From: Apostichopus japonicus
Lineage: Eukaryota > Echinodermata > Holothuroidea > Aspidochirotida > Stichopodidae
Assembly: GCF_037975245.1 (NCBI RefSeq)
Contig: NC_092575.1
Location: forward strand, 3,588,501 to 3,652,500
Direction: 5' to 3'
Length of the DNA: 64,000 nucleotides
The position numbers and the translations under genes are program-made. The notes under the pieces were generated by a model that made no database searches, was not told the origin of the DNA, and saw only the letters and a list, made by a program, of their open reading frames with translations. This document shows, piece by piece, positions 27,990 through 39,938 of this stretch. The first letter of the stretch is position 1, and each line of letters starts with the position of its first letter.

Positions 27990-28495
27990 ACTATAACATG
28001 GCAGAGATCTTTGTGAAAGAACCAACTCCACCAAACAACTACAAGAAATCTTGCTCCGTTTGGGCAGGGAGTTGCTACAGAAGCAGCTCCTTGGATTGGG
28101 AGACACTATACTTGTTTAAAAGTCGTGTCTGGGAGCTGTTATTTTGTAAAATTTGTGATGTCATAATGCCGCTATTATTACATACCTTTATCATCGCTTT
28201 GTTTTCTTTTTAAATATTCGAGGAATACTTTTTACAGTGTGTTCACACTGAAAACAACAACATCATTACATCATGTTAATTCGCAAAACCGGCCCAATAC
28301 CCATTACAGTTAACAAACATTGTAATATATAAAGCAAAACTTGAATACTGAATCAAATCTGGTTCGATGATGTCATCTTTTAGACTTGATCAATTCTTCG
28401 GCCGTATGTAGTGTGAAGGAAAATAAACTCTGTGATGTCTCCCAAATGGAATAAGATTTTCCTTAGCTGTTTGGGAATGTTGTTCATGACATTTA
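27990..28495 (+). repeat. Dispersed repeat family, copy B
   Basis: It shares ordered blocks with 285-870: a GAGATCTTTGTGAAAGAACC block, a TTTTGTAAAATTTGTGATGT block, a TAGACTTGATCAA block and a GTTTGGGAATGTTGTTCATG block. The 28-bp-type minisatellite follows directly. Confidence 0.6.
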
Positions 28496-28864
28496 GCTCT
28501 ATCACATAGACCGCTAGACATTTAACTCTATCACATAGACCGATAGCTACATTTAACTCTATCGCATAGACCGATCGACATTTAATTCTATCACGTAGAC
28601 CGATCGACTTAACTCTATCACATAGACCGATAGACATGTAATTCTATCACATAGACCGCTAGACATGTAACTCTATCACATAGACCGATAGACATGTAAC
28701 TCTATCATATAGACCGATATACATTAAACTCTTTCACATAGACCGATAGACATGTAACTCTATCACATAGACCGATCGACATTTAACTCTATCACATAGA
28801 CCGATCGACATTTAACTCTATCACATAGACCGATCTACATTTAACTCTATCACATAGACCGATC
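28496..28864. repeat. Minisatellite, 29-bp unit, about 13 copies
   Basis: The unit is CTCTATCACATAGACCGATC followed by GACATTTAA, with common variants at the GATC/GATA/GCTA position. The array starts within a dispersed repeat whose diverged relative at about 285-870 holds only a single such unit (CTCTATCAAATAGACC at about 846). Confidence 0.92.
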
Positions 28865-29088
28865 ATGATGGTATGGTTTGTGTCTGCTTTAAAGGGATAT
28901 CCCGGTGGCTTGAAGGTCAATGTTTAATGTTTTAGGTTATGCTTTTGAATTTTGAATGTCCCAAACCCCTAGTCTGAAATGATGGAAGTGGACCCCAAGA
29001 CTACTGACAATAATGCAAATTCGCCTATCAATGTACTTCGCGAATATATATATATATATATATTTTTTTTTCCAACTCATTACGATTT

Positions 29089-29090
29089 TC

Positions 29091-29176
<86 letters not shown>
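29089..29176. repeat. (AT)n microsatellite
   Basis: Almost pure AT. The preceding ACGATTTTCATTTATATATA is also found before the tract at 3119, so the two microsatellites share a flank. Confidence 0.95.
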
Positions 29177-29179
<3 letters not shown>

Positions 29180-32100
29180 TATTCAGTACGTTACATTACC
29201 ACGTGACGCGAAATACTTAACTAATTGTTCTGGCAGGTGACCAAATTAATATACGACCTCATCTCAAGTATGTACGACATTTTCCGATTGTCAGCCTCTA
29301 ACTACAATCAAACGAAATGGTCAAAAAGTTTTGAAAACAATTCTCTCCCGGAACAACCACTGGATGACGAAGAGCATCCTCAAATACCAAATTAAGAATA
29401 TCCAGGTATACTGGTTTCGTGAAATTAGTTTTTAACCCCGCCCCGTCCCTCCACGCCCCGCCTCACGCCCCGCCTCAACTCCCCCCCCCTTTTTCTTTTC
29501 TTTTCTTTTTCTCACCGCAGACCTGCGCAATATCACTGTCAACGCTATACCCTTGTATATTTTAGCATAAAATGACTGAGGCGAGTTTTTACCTCCATGG
29601 TTTACCGGACCGCAAGTTGCTTATACAAGGACAATGGCTCTTATGTGTTGACATCAGCTTTAGAGCGGCTTGACTTCCTTTCTTGGTCAAGGTCATTGGA
29701 AGAATGACTAATTAATGAGTTTTAAATCATCTTTTCCTTCCCGTCGTAATTCTCTGCTGTTGTGGTCACATGTGGTATAGACAAAGATTCCAGGGGATTC
29801 TTTTGGCTTAAATAACGTCTTTTCGTGTTTAATCGCTAATTTGCGGTAAAACATATATGCTCCGCTGAGTCATTGTTCAAAATGCGATTGAATTTGATGG
29901 TGCTAATTACACAGTTATTATTTTTTCCTTCTTTTACCTTCAAAGAATAAAGAAGGTCGCCCATCTAAGAACTGATTAAATTAAAAGTTTGAAGTCAAAT
30001 AAAGCTTTAATACATATATTGTTTATTATACATTAACATTAATTAACATGTAAATTCAAAGTATGGGTGCAATGCGGTGACCAACTAATTTATTTTATTG
30101 ACTGTTTGCAAAAAAAAAAGCTGAACCGGTCACTGCCAAATTTCAAGGAGACGTATTGTTGTGGCGCTACGCATGGATGAAACATTCCATCAGATTCATG
30201 AATCAATTTACAGGTTTTTAATAGGGTTCTAACTTCTGTCATATTAAGTTGTCAACTCTCTCTCTCTATATATCGCTCTTTCTGGTTTAAACCCGGCATC
30301 TTTCTGTCTATAGAAATCAGTTCATCGGTTTGCAAACAGTTAGGCCCACAACCCAACATCTATACCATGAGGATTGAGTCGCGGCCTATCAGTCCCTCAA
30401 GTTCAGAACTGACGCTCATAAATCATAAACAAATAGCTTGAATTAAGGGAGCAGTCAATAGGGCTGACGATATCCATATATTAAATTTCCAAGGGAACTG
30501 CAACGTCAAGCAGCGTATACCGAAAGAAGAATGCTAAACCTATTGCCCTATAATATGCTAGAAAGACGGATATTGGTCACCCATGCCCCAAATTTGTCAA
30601 AGTATTTTAATACTCGGACTCTAAATGTAGTTGTGTTATACACTGAGATACTTAATTGTCTATTGTAACACGCCTCATTGGCTAGGAGTGGTCACGTGAA
30701 ATTATTTTGGAAGATTTCTAGCAACTTTTAGCGTGCTACAAATTAGCGAGCCAATACCGATGACCTTTGACTTTATGAAAAGTAAGAAAGAAAAGAAAAT
30801 ATGTGAGCCGTGCAAATGAAGCCGACAGGTTGTTCAGATAAAATGGCGTTCAACGAAAGTTGACTGTCTCTCTTATAATTATATGCATCTTCTTCTTATA
30901 CGTTGACAAAGTTCAAACAGGCAGCTATGCTGGCGCACAGCCAAGTTTAACGTGAACGACATAACCCGCACAAAACTGAAATATTTGAAATTGTGACGGT
31001 ACAGCCTATATGACGATGGCCGTCCTATTATATGTAGCAACATACGATATACAACCTTCCGCCATTACACGGTATAGACGGCTTCCTGTTATACACATAT
31101 CCTATACCTCCTATATCCTATACATATCTATGTGCATTCATCTGTAATACACGATATTTTGAAGAGTATATATGATAATTAAACTACGGTACTGCAGTAA
31201 TCAAAACTACAGTAACGTTCTTCCCGAAAGGTAGCGAGGACGGTATTGAAGAACTTATCATGGATAGACTACGGATGTGTGACCTGATTAATTTCACTTT
31301 GGCTTCGGCTTTGAGTACACCGTTTCTGTATGCTGCCGCGGTATATTCATTGCCGATTTTGCAATCCGGTGTCCCCCTCATAATTTCTTACGATCAGTTA
31401 GAGTGACTCCATAGTTTTCCCTTTCCGAAAACAAAAAAGCAGGCAGATTTATGGTGATTCAAGGCATTTTAGACATTTTAGTTTCATTAAATCGAAAAAT
31501 TACGTAACCGGAGCTGATTCACGGGTAGCTAGTATAGGCCTGCTATGCTAAACTTTCACTCCTTCTTTATCAAATTCTTATCGGTCATCGGATACCTGAC
31601 ATGAATTAATTTTGGAACACCAGTGTACGCAGGCGAAATAGAGGGCGCAATTAAAGATTCAGCCAAAAGCATGCATATGAAGACCTGTACCTGTCCAAAG
31701 AGACTCAAGAAATGAAAGACGTGAGGCATAAACCATATACTCAGACATGTAGATGGGGTAGCGTAGGGGAAGTGAGATGTACCTGTTCTTTCTGATACGC
31801 TAAATTGTTATTTATTGTACGGAAGAGGTGAACCGTTTCCCGTAAATATCACAGCTATCTTTTAATAAGCTGCAGTGTATTCGGAATTTCAGGGTTGGTT
31901 TCCTAGAAAGAATTGACTTAGGGATTCATTTTATTTCTCATACCTCGTCTACCAGTGGCGTGGGTGAGGGGGGGGGGGCTAGGGAGCCATGCTCACCCAC
32001 TTTAATGGAGGAAGAGAGGGTCCATTTGGGGATTTTTTTATTACATTCAGTAGGGGAATAACAAGACCACCTCTCCAGGTGTACACCCCATCATACAACC

Positions 32101-32467
32101 CCACACAAAAATTAAAGAGTATTTATTGGCACAAACTTGCGTTTAGAACTAATATTTGACATAATTTGTGACCGCCTTAATTTGCCTCAGAATGCTCAAT
32201 TTGACGTCTTAACGTCAGACCGCCCCACCCCCCCCCTTGACATATTAGCATATTTGAAATCCAGATATCTTAAATCTGAATAGGTATAGAAATATATCAC
32301 TGTATTGCTAGCAAATTAAAGTGGCCCTTTTAAAGTTGCAAATCTTTTTTGCTTATCTAGTGCCTTCAAATTTTGAACTGGTTATCATATGACACTTATT
32401 TATTATTAAGTGCACAACAGTACTGTTACATTATGAAATAAAAGGTCTGTTGACAATAAGTGGGTCA
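29177..32467. other. Intergenic sequence, nothing recognised
   Basis: Only short frames, C-rich tracts near 29440-29500 and an 11-bp G-run near 31970 are seen. I find no exon with both splice sites and protein similarity. Confidence 0.5.
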
Positions 32468-32489
32468 AAATTATTGATTTGTATCAATA
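32468..32489. repeat. Left target-site duplication of the U2-headed retroposon
   Basis: AAATTATTGATTTGTATCAA continuing TA; 21 of 22 bases equal the right copy at 32684-32705. Confidence 0.75.
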
Positions 32490-32683
32490 TATATATTGTT
32501 TAAGAAAAGTCACCCAGGAAAGAAGCTGGGCACGAAAAAAACAAGCAACGAACCGATTGGTCCGCTCTCAACCCCAGTCCCCTTGCATTGAGACTGTGAC
32601 TGTGTGATCATCGTCAGGTGTGCACCACCATTCACCTCGAAAGGGAACAGATACTTCACATGATCTTAGCCAAAAAGGACAAG
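32490..32683 (-). mobile_element. U2-snRNA-headed retroposon (SINE-like)
   Basis: Read on the minus strand, the first 45 nt match U2 snRNA: TTTTTGGCTAAGATCATGTG, then A-AGTATCTGTTC. The remaining 150 nt do not match U2. Near the 3' end a T7 run is followed by a CCCAG-loop-CTGGG hairpin. The unit is flanked by a 22-bp direct repeat with one mismatch, the mark of target-primed insertion. No poly-A tail is present. It is either a SINE family with a U2-derived head or a chimeric snRNA retrocopy. Confidence 0.7.
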
Positions 32684-32705
32684 AAATTATTTATTTGTAT
32701 CAATA
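32684..32705. repeat. Right target-site duplication of the U2-headed retroposon
   Basis: AAATTATTTATTTGTATCAA continuing TA; one mismatch to the left copy. It directly abuts the U2-like 5' end of the element. Confidence 0.75.
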
Positions 32706-35216
32706 GAAAATATTTTTTTCATCTGAAGTAAATTACTGATGCATGCCACGAGAAACATTGAAGTAAATCTGTACACACGAATTACATCTACATACTCATG
32801 TATGTATGACAGGATAAACCAAACATTACTATCCAAAGAAAAAAAGAAAGAAGAAAAATAGAAAATGCGATTTATTGAAAGTAATTTTGATATGAAATCG
32901 CCAAATGTGACAATGGCCTATTTTCGAGGTCCGATTTTAGCCCCTGTGCATCATTGGTATGTGTGATCAACCCCCCGACCTCACACATTGTCAAATCATC
33001 TTGTGTCAATCATCGATGTGATAATAACAGGTTCGGTCTGAGAAACAAGAGAAGAGGAGACCTCCCAGGTCAGGGGTTAAGTGGTCCCTGAGTATCGTTT
33101 GTCACTATTATGCAACGTTTCATTCCTGAAGCGCCACACATAATAGCGGTATTATAAGCTATTTGTAGTTTATACGGAGTGCAAGTTTCCCCGTGTGTCC
33201 ATCTCAACTTCGGAGCTCATTGCGTAGACATACGTGTATATAGACGCTGCATTGTTTGGGGGTATACACTGAGCTTGCCGACTCCGTGCTCAGCAAACTC
33301 CGACATGACTATGATATATGTTTATGGTTCGGTCAATTCCAGGCCGGGAACCACGTCGAATTGTTAGAATTTTGTTGATGTGGCCTGTTGGATAGGAAGC
33401 TAGACCTAGGCTGGAGAGAAAACTTCCACCGTCCGCAATGTTTATACTGCCTGAGGACTGTGCATCTCTGTGCAGGGGATTGTGGGTAAGTGAGATGAAT
33501 AACCAAGTACTTCACTGAGATTTAAGCTGATCGTTTATAATTGAAGGTGGCTGGAAAATACGTTTTCAATTTCAATCTTTCTATTGACAGGTTTTGAAGT
33601 TCAGTTGTTAACCCTGTTTGCGTTTCTCTAGCGCGAGTATTTTCTCTCATGTAACCGTTTGAACGTCATAGGCCTATATCATAGATCGCATAGGCCTATA
33701 TAATACAGTACATTCCATGTATAACGAAGTGCAAGGCTGTTTGCGGTATCGATTTCGAACAATGAAAGACTTGGGTGGGGAGAATTTATTAGTCAATTTC
33801 CCGTTGCACCCCGTATAAGGGCGACCATCACTCGTCGCTGATAATGTGAAAGCTGCACCTGCACGTGATAAAATGCACACTATGTCTTTTCTGACCATGA
33901 TCACCTAAAGCTTGTTATACTGTTAGTTGTATCAGCAGGTAAGTGACATCAAATTCAATTGACCTTCTGTTACTGGACTACTCACGCTGGACGCGTATAA
34001 TATGTTGTGTATGTGGGTGTGTGCGGGTGGTGTGTGTGGTTGGGGTGGGGGAAGGGGTCAGGGTTGAAGGAAGACATAGGTGGGCTTGAAAACGTGAGTG
34101 AAGAGGCAGATGATTTCTATAGTTTGTGATTGGGAGGTGCCTGGTGGCTAGGCCTATAGTGAACATTTTTAGATCATATCTAGGCTATTCAGCTTTGATC
34201 ATGTGAACATTCTGAACGGGAAGTTGGAATGAGGCTCACTGCTCTCAATAATGGTTGAAAAGCATTTGATTACTTTACGTGATATTGTTTTCCATGGCAA
34301 TAACAAGCTCAATATAGTTGCCATTTGAGAACTGCCTCACCAATGATAGAAGTTTGGAGGATAGGACACTTTTTTTGAACGGAGATGGTTGATATTTAGG
34401 ATGAGGCCTAACCCAAATACCTTTTGCGAAGAGCTTGATGGAATCATGCCAATCCTCTCACCTCTATTCACACCCCTGTCCAGAGTCCTGTTGCTGGTGA
34501 TCCTGATATTAAATTCATCACTATATATAATCGTTAGGCTTTTCCGTTTCCAGGGCTTTACAGAAGAGAGGAAGGTGGTTCTTTCTTGAGATTACGGCTC
34601 CTTCCGGTGGCTTTATCTGTGAGAGCAGGGGTTGCCGTTTCTTAGCTCTAGTGCGGTCAGGAGAAATCAATTGGCAATCCATTCTCAGCGAGAAAAAGAG
34701 CTGCCCATACAACCAGCAATTTCCTGCTTAAGAAGGGATAAGTCTTACATCGCTGGGAAACAGGCAAACTTTGAACTGGTATCTTTCAATTTGGCTAGGT
34801 GTCATTTCCTGTTGTGTTTGCATGAGTTCCACGTCAGCAGAGAGATAAAAAATGGCAGTAAATTAAGCCGCTAGGGTAACACTGTTTTGTCTTTACTAGT
34901 CTAATGGTAAATGCATAGGTACTCACTCGTGCGCCCGTAGATTGCAGCAGTTAGGTAACCTATAGTAGGCCTGCATTCAATATAAGTTATCCTCTTAACT
35001 ATCATTTTAGTGACCTAAGCTTTTTACACCCCCCCCCCACCTCGCCCTCGTCACCTTAAATAAGAAGGGGAAGACAACGAACATACAGTGGACACATTAT
35101 CTTGGTGATTGTTTCTCTATTGTAGTAGATATTTTCATACAAATCTACTTTTGATGGTAATAACTAAAGTGCTGAGAAGTGGTGGTACATGTAATAGGTA
35201 GCAGCGCACTACATAT

Positions 35217-35408
35217 TCAACTTAACTTTGCTTGCTGTACTGTACCAAAGAATAACCACAGAAGTGTTTCAATAATACGTCCCTTGTCTAAACTAAGGAG
35301 TAGACAATATTGTCCGTTGTGTCCAACCATAAACGTTTCAATGCGGTTTATTCTATACACACGTGTATTCACTACTGAATATTTGATTTCATCATCAACA
35401 GCTTCCAT
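35217..35408 (-). CDS. Small open frame of unknown function (63 aa)
   Basis: A frame from the ATG at 35408 encodes a start MEAVDDEIKYSVVN with a mixed, protein-like composition rather than low complexity. It begins about 100 bp from the promoter-like cluster, which has motif order favouring the other strand. No homologue is recognised. It may be a chance frame. Confidence 0.2.
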   Translation of the reverse strand: MEAVDDEIKYSVVNTRVYRINRIETFMVGHNGQYCLLLSLDKGRIIETLLWLFFGTVQQAKLS

Positions 35409-35512
35409 TACATTTCTACAATGAAATGATTTACGTGCCTGTCGATGTACAAACGCCACTGTTGTTAGTCTTATCTCTGTGTACGGCAGCACCAGTACGA
35501 ACACACCACGAA

Positions 35513-35577
35513 CCAATCAGATGTTGATATGTTATGACGTCATTAAGCTCCGCCCACTGTGGGACGCTTTATTTATC
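35513..35577 (+). promoter_or_regulatory. Compact promoter-like cluster (CCAAT, CRE, GC box, TATA-like)
   Basis: In order on the plus strand: CCAAT (35513), a perfect CRE TGACGTCA (35535), CCGCCC (35550) and TTTATTTAT (35568). The order and spacing fit a core promoter firing rightwards near 35600. No convincing gene follows; the U2 gene begins 470 bp on, too far for a snRNA promoter. Confidence 0.35.
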
Positions 35578-36068
35578 AGCGTGTGTGAATACAGCTTTAA
35601 CAAAGAAACTAGCATTAATTTGATTCATTTGTGATGTTTTAGGTTTTAATATACAGCGTTGACTCGTAATATTTTTAATTTGTCTTAGATTAATTACGTT
35701 AAATTAATATACTTTTGCTTTATGTCACTTTACTGTACTGTGATGCATATGGTATTAAATAGCGTTTTCATACATACACATGATACTAATACACGCGACC
35801 AGCGTAAACGATAAAAGGCATTGCTCTCGTTTATTCATAACGAAACAAATATTTACCATAATTTCTTTTAAATTTGGAAGAATTGTTTCAAAATTGTACA
35901 TAAAAATGGGAACTTATATCCTAATTGGTAACATGTATGTTCCGTTTTTACGATTGGAGGGCAATTTCTGTATAAAAAAACACTCCTATATTTATTGTGT
36001 GACATCTTCACTGCGGTTGTAACTCTGTTTCGGTAGTTTAAGTTATCAAGCAATACCCATTGTGCAGT

Positions 36069-36258
36069 ATCGCTTCTCGGCCTTTTGGCTAAGATCATGT
36101 GTAGTATCTGTTCTTTTCAGCTTAATATCTGAAACGCGACTCATCGAGTCGCTTGTATATTAAACTGATTTTTGCACTTGGGCTATGGAATAGGAGCTTG
36201 CTCCGTCCTAGCCACGGGTTGGCCCGGTCTTGCACTACCTCCGGGATTCGGCCCACTC
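36069..36258 (+). ncRNA. U2 spliceosomal snRNA gene
   Basis: The 5' end reads ATCGCTTCTCGGCCTTTTGG and continues into the universally conserved GTGTAGTATCTG branch-point recognition segment. Stem-loop II has a perfect GCGACTC-ATC-GAGTCGC hairpin. An Sm-type site (GATTTTTG) follows, then stem III (GGAGCTTGCTCC) and stem-loop IV with CCCGG/CCGGG closing TCTTGCACTACCT. In human U2 that stem is CCUGG/CCAGG, so the change is compensatory, which argues for a functional gene rather than a decayed copy. The length is about 190 nt, as usual. The 3' end is approximate. Confidence 0.9.
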
Positions 36259-36275
36259 CCTTCGGGGATATAATA

Positions 36276-36303
36276 CAATGTAAAGAAAGTCCAAAATAGA
36301 AAG
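36276..36303 (+). promoter_or_regulatory. Possible snRNA 3' box
   Basis: Just after the U2 gene lies an A-rich motif (GTAAAGAAAGTCCAAAATAGA) resembling the 3' box that directs snRNA 3'-end formation in animals. The consensus is loose, so this rests mainly on position. Confidence 0.3.
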
Positions 36304-36370
36304 TTGAGTCTCGTCTATCCGGCATGCTTAGTGATTAAACTCCGTCATGTATCACGATCTTGTGCAAGGT

Positions 36371-37062
36371 TTATTGCTTCCCGAAATTGTTAATGTTAAC
36401 GTCCCTAAATTGCGACTTTATTTTTCCAAGCAAGGTAGTCACGGGCCTTCCTACTGGTTTAGAAGTATGTCTCAGTGCTTCTCTTAAAGCAACCTTTGCT
36501 GGAGCGTCCTCCTGGAGTTTTGCTACAAGACCGAAAAATCTCAATCTTCTATGTGCGACTATGGATGACCAAGGTGTTTGGTTGGTTTCATTGTAGAGCT
36601 CATCGTTTGATAACCAATTGTTATTGGTCCATCTAATGTTGAGAATATTACGAAGTAGTCTCCTTTGAAAAGTGTCAATTTTGCGATCAAGATCCTTCGT
36701 TGTGCCCCACAGTTCGCAATTGTACAAAAAAAAACTCTGTAATAAAGCCTCGAAAATCCTAAGGTTTATGTTTCGGCTTATGATTTTGCTTTTGAAAATA
36801 CTTGAAAGTGTGTTGAAAGCACCGTTGGTTATACCATTTCTTCGGTTAATATCTTCTTCGGTCCCCAACAAGCTTCCAACATATAAGAGAGTTCAAAAGG
36901 GTAACATAAATGGTTCGGGCATTTAGTATGTCCGAGATAGTCGTAATTTTTCATCAATCGTTGATCGATATATACATTTTTAAGTTGTTTATGTCTCATT
37001 AGTCCTATGTTTTTTATACTTTCGTAGTCCGAACGACTCCTTTCGACAACCACAGCAATCAT
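36371..37062 (-). pseudogene. 5'-truncated, frameshifted non-LTR retrotransposon reverse-transcriptase fragment
   Basis: A 166-codon frame (36371-36871) carries the C-terminal region typical of non-LTR retrotransposon polyproteins: DINRR, the ELWG of an LYxCExW-type motif, TKDLDRKIDTFQRRLLR, an NEEL-like NDELY, and RRLRFFG followed by a PA-x-x-AL segment. An overlapping frame upstream (to 37062) carries VYIDQRLMKNYDYLGH, the segment normally just before it, so a frameshift near 36870 separates them. The catalytic RT core is missing. The fragment ends about 110 bp from the 3' end of the U2 gene, on the opposite strand. The clade cannot be fixed from this piece. Confidence 0.8.
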
Positions 37063-38504
37063 CTATAACTAAGAGGAATGTTAGAATTAAGCACATTGGC
37101 CTATCCTCCTAGTTTTATATATCATCAGAGTTGTTTAGAGAAGTTCAGTCTAAGAACGACATATGATGCAGGGAAATAACCAACACATATTACTACTTGA
37201 TGGGAAAATGCAATTTATTTTCTCATAAGATGGGTCTTTCTCAAAGATGGTTGTGGCTTTCCCTCTTTAATATATAATTTGAAATAATCATTGACAGTGA
37301 ATTATTGGGGGGGGGGGGGGAGAGGATACTCCAAAAGATTTTACGGTAATTTCAAACACTCACAAATGTACACATTAAAGTTCTTGCTTTGAGCTTATTG
37401 TTTGCAGTTAAAAACTTGTGTGGACCTATTAATAATTACAACAGGAACCCTATTCATTCGGGGTGTTATTTCTTCGCTCTCTTTCTCCCAGTCCCGTAGC
37501 CAGAGTTCATTGCGGGTGGGGTTTGGGGGTGGGGTGGGGGATTGGGGTTGGATGAGGGGTCGGGGATTGGGGGTGGGTGAAATGGTTCAGACATGTTGAA
37601 TATTGGCGGATGTCCGTCCTGGTGTACCGTCTATGGAAGGGGTCTTCCCTGCTTTGAAAAAATAATTAAAAGAAAGATTTAATGCAAAAAGATGATACTA
37701 TTTCTATAGTGTGCAGTCAAAGTTTGAATTTAAAATGGAATCTCGATTAAAGTTTGAAAAACAAATGGTCCGGTAGCATGTTCTCGCCTATACCCGCCAA
37801 CGGTATCTGAATTAACTGTACGCCATTTACAGCTACGTCAAATAAATATAAATGTACTGCACCCCAGTTGCCACGCCCTCCCCCTCTTTTGGTGTGGACA
37901 TGCAACCGAGAAAAAGTACAGGTAATAATGAAATTGTCAATTGCCTTATATCTGGTGTGAAGATGTGCTGTTATATGTTAAATACTTTGAAAGAAAGTTT
38001 GAGAATTTTTGGTGAGGGGGGGGGGGGAGGGTGGGCGAGACGGAACATTTCCCATGGCTACAGCCTGCATTCTCCTCCGTTATACACCGGGGGGGGGGGG
38101 TCATGTCTGTTTATGCTTGTTAGTTCACTAAAAAAAATAGTAATAAAACTGAATTAGGTGGGCTGGGCATTACAGAAGAGGTCCATGCAAATTTGGCAGT
38201 AAATGTATGTATTTATCAAACCTGTAACTTTGAGTGTCTCCATCCAATCCCAGACTCACACATAATCTTAGACCAAATCCTTATTACAGTATAGTGCTCT
38301 ATTTTAATCTATGAAGGAGCTGGCAATTACATATGGTGGCTTACATCTCTCCGGGCCCTAATATTTCCATGAAATAAATATAGGCCAGTCCACATATCAT
38401 ATAATCGATGATGTCATATGTGTTTCACTGTTCAAGGCACAACAACGGGCACATATAACCCCTGGTTTGGGCAATAATGATAAAAGAAACTTATGTTGAC
38501 TTCG

Positions 38505-38670
38505 CGACGCATGCGCACGTACCGTTGCGCTGTTGCAAGTCGATGACTAGTTACGTATCCTTATATACTAAAGCGACTAGAACAGGCAGTCTTGTTTACG
38601 GACATAACGATGCTAAGCAACAACCCACGAGCGTCATCAAAACCACTGCAAGCGACGCGTCTGCGCGCAT
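38505..38670 (+). promoter_or_regulatory. CpG-rich stretch with NRF1-like GCATGCGCAC site upstream of the LsmAD gene
   Basis: This stretch is much richer in CG dinucleotides than its AT-rich surroundings and includes GCATGCGCAC at about 38509-38518 and GCGTCTGCGCGC near 38658. A TATA-like run near 38743-38759 lies closer to the ATG at 38991. The two together plausibly mark the promoter region; the start site itself cannot be fixed from sequence. Confidence 0.35.
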
Positions 38671-38990
38671 CCATCTATAAAACCGTCCTCTAATGTTGTG
38701 CATCACGTAGACCTATCTGTTATAGCGTGTTAATACTTTGCGATATAAATATGTATATATACTATAGTCACACAGTCAAGAACGTCCAGATGCGCTCTGC
38801 GTTCAATAAATAACACGTATTGCGTTCTTACAACGCGTTCATATTTTAACAAGCGTCTACCTAGATCCTATTGCGTAACAAATAAAACCAATATAGTTTT
38901 GTTTACAGTAAACTTACCACGTACTGCACAATCACTTCATATCGATACATACAGCGATCTAGTTGTGTTTTATCTCGAAGAGCTTTCACC

Positions 38991-39897
38991 ATGCTACTAC
39001 TAGCTATTAATCTAATTCTGACCTTCCTGCCCTTGCTTTACTTTCTCGTTGAAGGATTTGTCAACATCATCCGAGACTGGCTAGGTGGAGTCGGTGAGTA
39101 CTTGCAACAATTTTCATAAATTTTTATCGCTATGTGATGTGGACAAAATATGTTAATGAAGCATGATCGATTTTTGCTGTCTCCGATATAAACAGGAAGT
39201 ATTTCCCTGTGAATGTTATAACAAATTGTCAAGATCCACAGTGGGAGGGTGTGGGGGGGGGGGGACGGGGTCTTGGTGCGGTAGGGTTGGAACCGGCATC
39301 ATGGTTATAGTGTAAGCAATATATAAAAAAATCCTAGCTGTGTCAATATTATTTTATCGCCATTTAAATTTACGGAGGGGCTATATGCCCGTGCTCGGAA
39401 ACGGTGTCCCATTCGAACATTACTTGGTAGAACTGAATAAGGCTAGCATAACCTACTTGATTCCCGAATTGAGGGGCGAAGCCCGGACCCAAACCCTGTT
39501 TTAGTGGCCCATCTAATCCTTGGCCCCGGACCCATAAGTTAATTGTTGCGCAGCTGATCCCAACATTCAAATATAGTCGCCTAGTTGGTAATGGATTAAC
39601 CTAGCGTTTGGATTACGTACGTGTTTTTTAGGATTAAATACCTTCTGGATTATGTACACTATTGTCATACAACATGTAGCATTGCGACACTCGCTCTGCA
39701 GGCATAATGCGTGTGACGTCATTGTTGTAATTGTTTTTCTTTTAAAGACAACGGCCCCAGGAAAACTATGGCTTGGTTGTTAGGAGAACTGAGGCGTCAG
39801 AACCGACGAGGTAAGTTAAAATAATCTAGTCAGTGAGTTATTTATCTTATTCATTTTACTATGTTTTTTTTTCATATAAACATACATATATACATAC

Positions 39898-39938
<41 letters not shown>

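Noticed and set aside
36122..36325. 67-codon minus-strand frame over the U2 locus
   Set aside because: It is antisense to the U2 snRNA gene, whose structure explains the sequence.
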